Origin: Afipia sp.
Lineage (GTDB): Bacteria > Pseudomonadota > Alphaproteobacteria > Rhizobiales > Xanthobacteraceae
Direction: 5' to 3'
Assembly: GCA_026400415.1 (NCBI GenBank)
Contig: JAPLPA010000255.1
Coordinates: 5,123-11,014, forward strand
DNA length: 5,892 bases
A model generated the notes under the pieces. It was given only the letters and a program-made list of their open reading frames with translations. It was not told the origin of the DNA and ran no database searches. A program made the translations under genes and the position numbers. Of the stretch, positions 1 to 5,892 are shown piece by piece; within the stretch, counting starts at the first letter, position 1, and the number at the start of each line of letters is the position of its first letter.

Positions 1-18
1 GAGAACAGAATATCTCGA

Positions 19-1227
19 ATGTCCGTCGGAATGGCTGCCCCCCTCAAGCCCTATGGCTCAGACCCCGCCTTGAGCCGGGGGCGTCTGATTGAGGAGCCTG
101 CGAGCCGTACACGAAGCGCGTTCCGGCGCGATTGCGACCGGGTGATCCATTCGACGGCTTTCCGAAGGCTCAAGCACAAAACGCAGGTCTTCGTGTTCCA
201 TGAGGGCGATCATTATCGCACGCGGCTGACCCATACGCTTGAAGTCGCCCAGATTGCGCGCGCACTGGCGCGCTCACTTGGCCTCGATGAAGACCTCACC
301 GAGACACTGGCGCTGGCGCATGATCTTGGTCATCCGCCGTTCGGACATGCTGGCGAACGTGCTCTCGATGAATGTCTGAAAGATCATGGTGGCTTCGATC
401 ACAACGCGCAGAGCCTTCGTGTCGTCACGCTGCTGGAGCGGCGCTATCCGCAATTCAACGGATTGAATCTTACATGGGAGTCGCTCGAAGGCATCGTCAA
501 GCACAACGGCCCTATGACGGATCGCGCCGGCAACGCGGTAGGCCGCTATCGCGCGCACGGCGTCCCGGCAGGCATCACCGAATACACGCGCGGGCACGAT
601 CTCGAACTGTGGAGTTATGCGTCGCTTGAAGCGCAGGTCGCCGCCATTGCGGACGACATTGCCTACAACGCACACGACATCGACGATGGTTTGCGCGCGG
701 CACTGTTCTCGGTGGACGATCTCAACGTCATTCCAAAAATCGCCGAGATCAACATCGGCATCGTGCGGCGCTATCCGGCGCTCGACGATGCGCGACGCGG
801 CGCAGAACTGGTGCGCGAACTGATTTCCTATCTGATAAATTCGGTGGCGATGGAGGCAGGGCGGCGACTGAATACAGCGAAGCCGAATTCGGTCGACGAT
901 GTCCGCAAGCATCACGATACGCTGGTGGCATTTTCGGCGGATGCAGCAGAAGTCGAGACGACCATCAAGGCGTTCCTTAAACAGCGGATGTATCGCCACA
1001 CGCGGGTGATGAATGTGATGAACGACGCCGAAAGCTTGGTGCGCGATTTGTTTGCGCGTTATCACGCAAGCCCCCGCGATCTGCCTGCAGACTGGTCGGC
1101 AGGAGAGGGCGACGACGACGAGACCAGCCGCGCGCGACGGATTGGCGACTTTATTGCCGGCATGACCGACCGTTATGCCATTGTCGAGCACGCAAGACTT
1201 TTTGACTCGACACCTGAATTGCGTTAG
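19..1227 (+). CDS. dgt: Deoxyguanosinetriphosphate triphosphohydrolase-like protein (HD-domain dNTPase)
   Basis: Cytoplasmic HD-superfamily metalloenzyme that hydrolyses dNTPs (classically dGTP) to the deoxynucleoside and tripolyphosphate, trimming the dNTP pool. The 402-residue product has the usual length of the bacterial type 2 Dgt-like family. The N-terminal segment SRTRSAFRRDCDRVIHSTAF (residues 29-48) is typical of the family. The metal-binding HD signature is complete: H72 in LTHTLEVAQ, H101-D102 in LAHDLGHPPFGHAGE, and the distal aspartate in ADDIAYNAHDIDDG (D212/D213). A C-terminal helical region runs to the stop. The ATG at 19 is chosen because MSVGMAAP matches my recollection of relatives; only 18 bases precede it, so the promoter and any Shine-Dalgarno cannot be judged. 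argS begins 12 bases after the stop in the same frame, suggesting co-transcription. No lesion is seen. The true nucleotide preference (dGTP or broader) cannot be read from the sequence. Confidence 0.96.
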   Translation: MSVGMAAPLKPYGSDPALSRGRLIEEPASRTRSAFRRDCDRVIHSTAFRRLKHKTQVFVFHEGDHYRTRLTHTLEVAQIARALARSLGLDEDLTETLALAHDLGHPPFGHAGERALDECLKDHGGFDHNAQSLRVVTLLERRYPQFNGLNLTWESLEGIVKHNGPMTDRAGNAVGRYRAHGVPAGITEYTRGHDLELWSYASLEAQVAAIADDIAYNAHDIDDGLRAALFSVDDLNVIPKIAEINIGIVRRYPALDDARRGAELVRELISYLINSVAMEAGRRLNTAKPNSVDDVRKHHDTLVAFSADAAEVETTIKAFLKQRMYRHTRVMNVMNDAESLVRDLFARYHASPRDLPADWSAGEGDDDETSRARRIGDFIAGMTDRYAIVEHARLFDSTPELR

Positions 1228-1722
1228 GCGGCGCAGATCATGACCAATCCATCTTCACCGCATTTGTTTGCCGACGTGCTGTTGCGCGTCCATGCGGTGT
1301 GTCGCGTGCTGGGCGGAGAGGGCACACTTCCCGCCGACATCGATCTGGCGCGTGTGGTCGTCGAGCCGCCGAAGGATGCGGCGCATGGCGATATGGCGAC
1401 AAATGCGGCGATGGTTCTTGCAAAGGAGGCCGGTGTCAAGCCGCGCGACCTCGCCGACAAGATCGCCGACAAACTTCGCATCGATCCGTTGATCGAGAAG
1501 GTCGATATTGCGGGTCCGGGTTTCATCAATCTCAAGCTCAAGAACGCTGCTTGGTTTGACGCATTGCGCGCCGTGCTGGCGCAAGGCGACGGCTATGGCC
1601 GCAGCCACATCGGCGCAGGCGAGAAGGTCAACGTCGAATACGTTTCGGAAAATCCGACCGGCCCGATGCATGTGGGCCATTGCCGAGGCGCAGTGTTTGG
1701 CGACGCGCTGGCAAGTCTCTTG

Positions 1723-1724
1723 TC
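1723..1724 (+). other. argS: First argS frame-change site (net +2 or -1)
   Basis: Up to codon 1720-1722 the ArgS protein reads GDALASLL in the 1240 frame. From 1725 it continues AFAGYDVTKEYY in a different frame. Treating the two bases TC at 1723-1724 as extra gives GDALASLLAFAGYDV, which aligns without a gap to the general ArgS pattern GDA-x5-EFLGH. The alternative, one missing G (TCG GCG), would add a serine. No slippery heptamer suggesting programmed frameshifting is visible. Confidence 0.8.
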
Positions 1725-2855
1725 GCGTTCGCGGGCTACGACGTCACGAAGGAGTACTACATCAACGATGCGGGCGCGCAGGTCGATGTGCTGGCGCGCT
1801 CGGCGTTCTTGCGTTATCGCGAAGCACTTGGCGAAAACATTGGAGACATTCCGGAAGGGCTTTACCCCGGCGATTATCTCATCCCTGTGGGAAAAGTGCT
1901 TGCTGCCGAGTACGGCGACAAGTTGCTGAAGCAATCCGAAGCCGAGTGGCTTCCTGTCGTGCGCGCAAAAGCCATCGCCATGATGATGGACATGATCAAG
2001 GGCGATCTTGCTGCGCTCAATATCAAGCACGATGTTTTTTTCTCCGAGCGTTCACTGAACGAGAAGGGCAAGGATCAGGTCGGCGCGACCATCGAGTGGC
2101 TGCGCGCGAAGGGTGATGTCTATGAAGGACGCCTGCCCCCGCCAAAGGGTGCGCCGGTAGAAGATTATGAGGATCGCGAGCAGACGCTGTTTCGCGCGAC
2201 CGCTTTCGGCGACGATGTCGACAGACCTCTGAAAAAATCAGATGGGTCGTACACGTATTTCGCCTCCGACATCGCCTACCACAAAACGAAATTCGATCGC
2301 GGTTTTCTCACCATGGTCGATGTATGGGGCGCGGATCACGGCGGCTACATCAAGCGCGTTCAGGCGGCCATCAAGGCCGTCACGTCGGACAAGGCGACGC
2401 TCGATGTGAAGATCGTGCAGCTCGTCAAGCTGCTGCGCAACGGCGAGCCCGTGAAAATGTCGAAGCGCTCCGGCGATTTCGTCACGCTGCGCGAAGTCGT
2501 CGATGAAGTCGGCTCCGATGCCGTGCGCTTCATGATGCTATTCCGCAAGAACGATGCCGTGCTCGACTTCGATCTGGCCAAGGTGATCGAGCAGTCGAAG
2601 GACAATGCGGTGTTCTATGTCCAATACGGACATGCGCGCGGCCATTCGATTTTCAAGAATGCGCGGACGGCGGTGACGGCACTGCCGGCGGAGACCGCAA
2701 AGCGTGTCGAATTCCTGGCGGACGCCAAAATCGAACGCTTGAGCGACTCGGTTGAACTCAGTCTCATTCGCCAGATTGCGCTGTTCCCCAGGATCGTCGA
2801 GGCGGCTGCGGTTGCTCATGAACCGCACCGGATTGCCTTCTATCTCTATGACCTC

Positions 2856-2866
2856 GCCAGGGTCGG
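2856..2866 (+). other. argS: Second argS frame change with probable small deletion
   Basis: Upstream the frame reads HRIAFYLYDLA, ending at GCC 2856-2858. Downstream the protein resumes as GRDLPHLRFI from GGT 2861 in another frame. In relatives I recall roughly eight to nine residues of the type SEFHxxWxR between these two parts; they are absent. A loss of about 25 bases (a length of 3n+1) would explain both the missing residues and the shift. The exact size is inferred from remembered homologues, not measured. Confidence 0.7.
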
Positions 2867-3013
2867 GACCTGCCGCATTTACGCTTCATTATCGAGAATG
2901 ATGCAGAAATCACCATCGCGCGTCTGGCCTTGGTTCAGGGTGTCGTCTCGGTTCTGGCTTCTGGCCTCGCCGTACTCGGCGTCCATGCTCCAGACGAGAT
3001 GCGATAGAAGGGA

Positions 3014-3047
3014 TTTTGCCGTCTACGCGGGGTAGGTAGCGGCAAAA
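3014..3047. repeat. Imperfect inverted repeat / hairpin between argS and the SPOR gene
   Basis: The left arm 3014-3021 (ttttgccg) plus 3023-3026 (ctac) pairs with 3036-3039 (gtag) plus 3040-3047 (cggcaaaa). This gives 12 base pairs with one bulged T at 3022 and a 9-base loop at 3027-3035. It begins six bases after the argS TAG at 3007. The T run is on the 5' side and the A run on the 3' side, and this is the same on either strand, so it does not have the form of a canonical intrinsic terminator. It may stabilise the upstream mRNA 3' end, act with Rho, or be a protein-binding site. Confidence 0.6.
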
Positions 3048-3090
3048 ATAGCGGACGCTTCGCCATTTCGGTGTAAGCTCGGCATTCCCG

Positions 3091-3097
3091 AAGGGGA
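3091..3097 (+). promoter_or_regulatory. Ribosome binding site of the SPOR-domain gene
   Basis: The purine-rich AAGGGGA lies 11 bases before ATG 3109. The spacing is slightly long but acceptable, and it supports this start. No convincing sigma-70 promoter was identified in the 3008-3108 gap. Confidence 0.55.
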
Positions 3098-3108
3098 CGC
3101 AGCGTCAC

Positions 3109-4530
3109 ATGGCCGACCGATACCGCGACAGACCATATCCAGACGACGACTTCGCCCGCGACGACTCCAGCGCGCCGCAGCGCCCCGCTCAGAGCGACCC
3201 GCTGGCGGAACTCGCGCGCCTGATCGGACAAACAGATCCATTCTCGACTTTTGGCCGCGACGGCCGACAGCCACCCGCGCGCCCCGAAGAGGACTTCACA
3301 GACGAAGCCGCCCGATACTATGAGGACGAGGCGGTTCAACAGCCGTCATGGATGCGCAACCGGCCGCCCGAGCAGGACGCCGCTTACGGCGACGGCGAAC
3401 CTTACAATGCGCGTCGTGACGATAGCCGATACGGCAACGACGATCAGGCCCCCCGGTTTGAGGAGCAGTCTTTCGATCAGGGCCGTGCACGCGAAACTGA
3501 CAATTCACGTTACGACAATGTCCTGTTCCCTCAACCGGCTCGCGAAGTGCATCGCGATGCACGGTTTCCGGTCGCGAACGATCGCTACAGCGACGACCGT
3601 TTCGACCGGCCGCATTACGACGACGAACACGACGATGAAGTGCCGAGACGTCGCGGCGGGACGATGACAGTGGTTGTCGTGTTGCTGCTTGCCGTCGTCG
3701 GAACTGCGGCGGCTTTTGGTTATCGCACGTTCATTGGATCGCCGCGCAGCGGCGAGCCGCCTGTCATCAAGGCCGATACCGGTCCGAACAAGGTGATGTC
3801 GGCAGCATCGGGCGATAGCAAACAAATCAACGACCGTATCGGCGACAAGGCTGGCGAGCGCGTGGTGTCGCGTGAGGAGCAGCCGGTCGATCTGAACGGC
3901 AAGACGCAGCCGCGCGTCGTGTTTCCGCCGTTGTCGCAGAACAACAATCCGCCGAATGCGTCGAGCGCCAACACGGCCGCACGCCCGACGGGCAACGGTG
4001 TCGGCAATGGCACGGTCACAACCGGCGGCGAAGAGCCCCGGAAAATACGAACTCTGACGATCCGTCCCGATCAGGCTGATGCGGCTGCCGCGCCGACAAC
4101 GACCGCCGCGCCCACAACGACAGCCGCACCTGCGCGCCCGACAGTTGCACCTCCGCGTGCTCCGTCGCCGTCCAGCACGGCGTCGGCTCCTGCGGCAACG
4201 GGCGGACCGATTGCATTGACACCGCAAGCGGCGGAGCCGCGTCCGAGGGTCGCCTCCGTCAGTCCTGCGGCTGCAGGCGGTGGCGGTTCGTATGTGCAGG
4301 TGTCATCGCAGAAGACCGAAGCGGACGCACAGACATCGTTCAAGGCCATCCAGTCGAAGTATTCCGAAGTTCTCGGATCGAAGCCATCGACGATCCGGCG
4401 CGCGGATTTGGGCGAGAAGGGCGTGTTCTATCGCGCGCTGGTCGGACCGTTCGGCACGACAGACGAAGCAGCGACGTTCTGCGTCAACCTCAAGGCCGCC
4501 GGCGGCCAGTGCATCGTTCAGCGCAACTGA
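3109..4530 (+). CDS. SPOR domain-containing single-pass inner-membrane protein
   Basis: Probable bitopic inner-membrane protein whose periplasmic SPOR domain binds peptidoglycan, in known families the denuded glycan strands at the division septum. The 473 residues divide into four parts. Residues 1-185 are a cytoplasmic low-complexity region rich in Asp, Arg, Tyr and Pro, interrupted by DPLAELARLIGQTDPF (30-45). One transmembrane segment lies at about 186-208 (TMTVVVVLLLAVVGTAAAFGY), preceded by RRRGG, which argues for an N-in orientation. Residues 209-390 form a Pro/Ala/Thr-rich periplasmic linker containing RKIRTLTIRPDQ (311-322). The SPOR domain at about 393-473 starts GGSYVQVSSQ and includes FYRALVGPFGTTDEA and the ending GGQCIVQRN; C458 and C468 could form a disulphide. 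There is no catalytic domain. It stands between argS and nagZ, fitting a septal wall role. It is not recognisable as FtsN or another named protein, so no symbol is given. Confidence 0.9.
   Translation: MADRYRDRPYPDDDFARDDSSAPQRPAQSDPLAELARLIGQTDPFSTFGRDGRQPPARPEEDFTDEAARYYEDEAVQQPSWMRNRPPEQDAAYGDGEPYNARRDDSRYGNDDQAPRFEEQSFDQGRARETDNSRYDNVLFPQPAREVHRDARFPVANDRYSDDRFDRPHYDDEHDDEVPRRRGGTMTVVVVLLLAVVGTAAAFGYRTFIGSPRSGEPPVIKADTGPNKVMSAASGDSKQINDRIGDKAGERVVSREEQPVDLNGKTQPRVVFPPLSQNNNPPNASSANTAARPTGNGVGNGTVTTGGEEPRKIRTLTIRPDQADAAAAPTTTAAPTTTAAPARPTVAPPRAPSPSSTASAPAATGGPIALTPQAAEPRPRVASVSPAAAGGGGSYVQVSSQKTEADAQTSFKAIQSKYSEVLGSKPSTIRRADLGEKGVFYRALVGPFGTTDEAATFCVNLKAAGGQCIVQRN
4093..4128 (+). repeat. 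Two tandem 18-base units encoding PTTTAA
   Basis: Two adjacent 18-base units (4093-4110 and 4111-4128) encode PTTTAA twice in the periplasmic linker of the SPOR protein, residues 329-340. The copies differ only at third codon positions. This is a short in-frame repeat that could vary in copy number without breaking the gene. Confidence 0.75.
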
Positions 4531-4553
4531 TCGCGATTGTGGATTAAGTCTGC

Positions 4554-4573
4554 GCTGCTCCCGCACGAGCAGC
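4554..4573 (+). other. Small hairpin between the SPOR gene and nagZ
   Basis: Arms 4554-4560 (gctgctc) and 4567-4573 (gagcagc) form a perfect 7-bp stem with a 6-base loop, 24 bases after the SPOR gene stop. The following bases (agcttgcttg) are not a T run, so an intrinsic terminator is not supported. The rest of the 86-base gap 4531-4616 holds no gene and no clear promoter. Confidence 0.4.
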
Positions 4574-4616
4574 AGCTTGCTTGACCCCGGCACGATACGC
4601 GGGCTAATCGCCCCAA

Positions 4617-5639
4617 ATGGCGTCGCGCGCATTCATCACGGGACTATCCGGGTCCGTTCTCACGCAGGATGAACGCGCCTTTTTGCGCGATCAGCAACCT
4701 TGGGGATTCATCCTCTTCAAGCGCAATGTCGATACGCCGTCTCAGGTCACAGAGCTGGTGCGCCAGTTGCGGGACATTGTTGCTCGTCCGGACGCGCCGG
4801 TTCTGATCGATCAGGAAGGCGGCAGGGTCCAGCGGCTGTCGCCGCCGCACTGGCCGGTCTATCCGCCCGGCGCGGTATTCGGTGCCTTGTACGATCAGGA
4901 TCGTACGGCGGGTCTGGACGCGGCATATCTCACCGCGCGTCTGATCGCGGCCGATCTTTCAGAGTTGGGTGTTACGGTCGATTGCCTGCCTTTGGCCGAT
5001 GTTCCGGTGGAAGGGGCAGATGCCGTGATCGGCGACCGCGCGTATGGAACTTCGCCCGAAAAGGTCGCGAAAATTGCTCGCGCCGTGTCCGATGGGCTGA
5101 TGGACGGCGGTGTATTGCCGGTGCTCAAGCACATTCCCGGCCACGGAAGGGCCACAGCCGACAGCCACATTGGTTTGCCGACCGTGGATACGTCCGCCTC
5201 AGAGCTTGCGCGAACCGATTTTGCGGCGTTTTTGCCCTTGGCGGATTTACCTATGGCGATGACGGCACATGTTGTGTTTAGCGCGCTGGACTCCGCCCAA
5301 CCGGCGACGACATCTGCCACAATCATCGAACAGGTGATTCGCGGCTCGATTGGATTTCAAGGCCTGTTGATGAGTGATGACGTGTCGATGAACGCCCTCG
5401 AAGGATCGATCGCCGAGCGCACCCGCGCGATTTTTGCGGCTGGCTGCGACGTGGTCCTGCATTGCAACGGCAAGTTCGACGAGATGCAGGCGGTCGCAAA
5501 CGCGACGCCAATGCTGGGTGGAGAGGCGCTTGCGCGCGCGGATCGCGCCTTGGCGTCACGCAAACCGCCAAAGACTTTCGATCGCATCGCAGGCCGTGCA
5601 CGGCTCGATGAATTGATCCGCAGGAGTGCGGTGGCATGA
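4617..5639 (+). CDS. nagZ: Beta-N-acetylhexosaminidase, glycoside hydrolase family 3 (NagZ)
   Basis: Cytoplasmic GH3 glycosidase that removes N-acetylglucosamine from GlcNAc-1,6-anhydroMurNAc (peptide) products during peptidoglycan recycling. In organisms with AmpR/AmpC the product also feeds beta-lactamase induction; no such genes are visible here. The 340-residue length is normal for NagZ. Visible motifs are PWGFILFKRN (28-37), the substrate-binding LIDQEGGRVQRL (63-74), the NagZ signature KHIPGHGRATADSH (171-184) with the histidine/aspartate general acid-base loop (D182, H184), and LLMSDDVSMNAL (250-261) with D254 as the expected nucleophile. There is no signal peptide, consistent with a cytosolic enzyme. 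ATG 4617 is the first ATG after the in-frame TAA at 4605 and gives the expected MASRAFITG start, although no good Shine-Dalgarno precedes it. The stop overlaps the scpA start (ATGA, 5636-5639). Confidence 0.96.
   Translation: MASRAFITGLSGSVLTQDERAFLRDQQPWGFILFKRNVDTPSQVTELVRQLRDIVARPDAPVLIDQEGGRVQRLSPPHWPVYPPGAVFGALYDQDRTAGLDAAYLTARLIAADLSELGVTVDCLPLADVPVEGADAVIGDRAYGTSPEKVAKIARAVSDGLMDGGVLPVLKHIPGHGRATADSHIGLPTVDTSASELARTDFAAFLPLADLPMAMTAHVVFSALDSAQPATTSATIIEQVIRGSIGFQGLLMSDDVSMNALEGSIAERTRAIFAAGCDVVLHCNGKFDEMQAVANATPMLGGEALARADRALASRKPPKTFDRIAGRARLDELIRRSAVA
5622..5626 (+). promoter_or_regulatory. Ribosome binding site of scpA inside nagZ
   Basis: AGGAG lies inside the last codons of nagZ, nine bases before ATG 5636. 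It supports the scpA start that overlaps the nagZ stop. Confidence 0.75.
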
Positions 5640-5892
5640 GCGCGGAAATTCTTTCATTTGAAACCGGATTGCCGGCAGATCGTCAATTGTCCGACGAGCC
5701 TTCGCTCGTCATCGATGTCGAAGGCTATGAAGGCCCGCTCGACCTATTGCTGACGCTTGCGCGGCAGCAAAAAGTCGATCTGTCCAAGATTTCCATTTTG
5801 GCACTCGCCGATCAGTATCTCAAATTCATTGAGGCGGCGCGTAAAATCCAGCTTGAGCTTGCCGCCGATTATCTGGTGATGGCGGCGTGGCT
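5636..5892 (+). CDS. scpA: Segregation and condensation protein A, N-terminal part (cut by window edge)
   Basis: Kleisin subunit of the SMC-ScpA-ScpB condensin, which organises and segregates the chromosome in the cytoplasm. ATG 5636 overlaps the nagZ stop as ATGA and is served by AGGAG at 5622-5626. The 85 visible codons begin MSAEILSFETG and contain the ScpA N-terminal hallmark VEGYEGPLDLLLTLARQQK, then VDLSKISILALADQYL and the helix ending LAADYLVMAAW, the part expected to contact the SMC neck. Because the window ends here, the C-terminal winged-helix region is not visible, and scpB, usually next in the operon, cannot be confirmed. The overlap suggests translational coupling with nagZ. Confidence 0.93.
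   Translation, partial: MSAEILSFETGLPADRQLSDEPSLVIDVEGYEGPLDLLLTLARQQKVDLSKISILALADQYLKFIEAARKIQLELAADYLVMAAW

Larger units (their letters stand above)
1240..3007 (+). pseudogene. argS: Arginyl-tRNA synthetase, disrupted by two frame changes
   Basis: Class I aminoacyl-tRNA synthetase that charges tRNA-Arg with arginine using ATP; normally essential. Three consecutive frames are needed. Segment 1, from ATG 1240 to about 1722, carries the N-terminal tRNA-binding domain and the HIGH motif as HVGH (residues 144-147) in ENPTGPMHVGHCRG. Segment 2, about 1725-2858, starts AFAGYDVTKEYYINDAGAQV and carries the rest of the catalytic domain, with KMSKR at 2454-2468, plus most of the DALR anticodon-binding domain up to YLYDLA. 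Segment 3, 2861-3007, reads GRDLPHLRFI and ends LGVHAPDEMR followed by TAG. Without correction, segment 1 runs into a stop at 1927-1929 and segment 2 into one at 3033-3035. Undoing a 2-base insertion and a roughly 25-base deletion would give about 596 residues, the expected length from my knowledge of relatives. The start is the first ATG after the in-frame dgt stop; only a weak AGG precedes it. Coding quality between the lesions looks well conserved, so the damage is recent or artefactual. Family identity is near certain; whether it is a true pseudogene is not. Confidence 0.88.

Noticed and set aside
274..1191. 305-codon open frame on the - strand opposite dgt
   Set aside because: It lies wholly antisense to a clear, full-length dgt and its product has no recognisable motif. 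Long antisense frames are common opposite GC-rich genes.
1720..1730. Programmed ribosomal frameshifting in argS
   Set aside because: No slippery heptamer or stimulatory structure is visible, ArgS is not known to use it, and the second lesion also lacks conserved residues.
2035..2041. Run of seven T in argS as a possible slippage site
   Set aside because: The frame is continuous across it (DVFFSE) and neither argS lesion is located there.
1680..3035. Independent 451-codon gene
   Set aside because: It is the central part of argS after the first frame change. Its first residues and its last about 59 codons do not resemble ArgS, which is found in the other frames there, so it is not a separate gene.
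3505..4227. 240-codon Arg/Cys-rich open frame on the - strand opposite the SPOR gene
   Set aside because: Its composition is what the reverse strand of Ala/Thr/Pro/Asp-rich coding sequence gives. There is no plausible start context or motif.
4494..4507. Perfect 14-base palindrome ggccgccggcggcc near the end of the SPOR gene
   Set aside because: It falls within codons for KAAGGQ in a GC-rich gene. With no loop and inside coding sequence, chance codon use is the simplest explanation.

Overview
The window reads as a chromosomal housekeeping segment from an alphaproteobacterium, most likely Hyphomicrobiales of the Bradyrhizobium/Afipia/Nitrobacter group. This rests on the protein flavour of Dgt, ArgS and NagZ, the moderately high GC content (judged by eye, not computed) and the gene order dgt - argS - SPOR protein - nagZ - scpA. 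I recall that order from this group but could not search it. All genes lie on the + strand. I see no mobile element, tRNA, rRNA, CRISPR array or phage gene.

Layout: dgt (19-1227) is an intact HD-domain dNTP triphosphohydrolase. It is followed after 12 bases by argS (1240-3007), the arginyl-tRNA synthetase. argS is broken in this sequence: reading its conserved protein from end to end requires all three frames. There is one frame change near 1723-1724 and a second near 2860, where about eight conserved codons also seem to be missing. A 101-base gap with a strong imperfect hairpin (3014-3047) leads to a single-pass membrane protein with a C-terminal SPOR domain (3109-4530). After an 86-base leader comes nagZ (4617-5639), whose stop codon overlaps the start of scpA (5636 to the window edge, partial).

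How the genes fit together: dgt and argS serve nucleotide-pool control and translation. The SPOR protein should bind septal peptidoglycan from the inner membrane, NagZ recycles peptidoglycan fragments in the cytoplasm, and ScpA is the kleisin of the SMC condensin. The downstream half therefore has an envelope, division and chromosome-segregation theme. nagZ-scpA looks translationally coupled.

I found no convincing new biological system. The item most worth checking is the doubly disrupted argS: it is normally an essential single-copy gene, so the lesions mean sequence or assembly error, a decayed copy with a functional one elsewhere, or a chimeric or metagenomic contig. Secondary items are the hairpin after argS, a short ordered-looking motif inside the disordered cytoplasmic part of the SPOR protein, and the weak translation start of nagZ.
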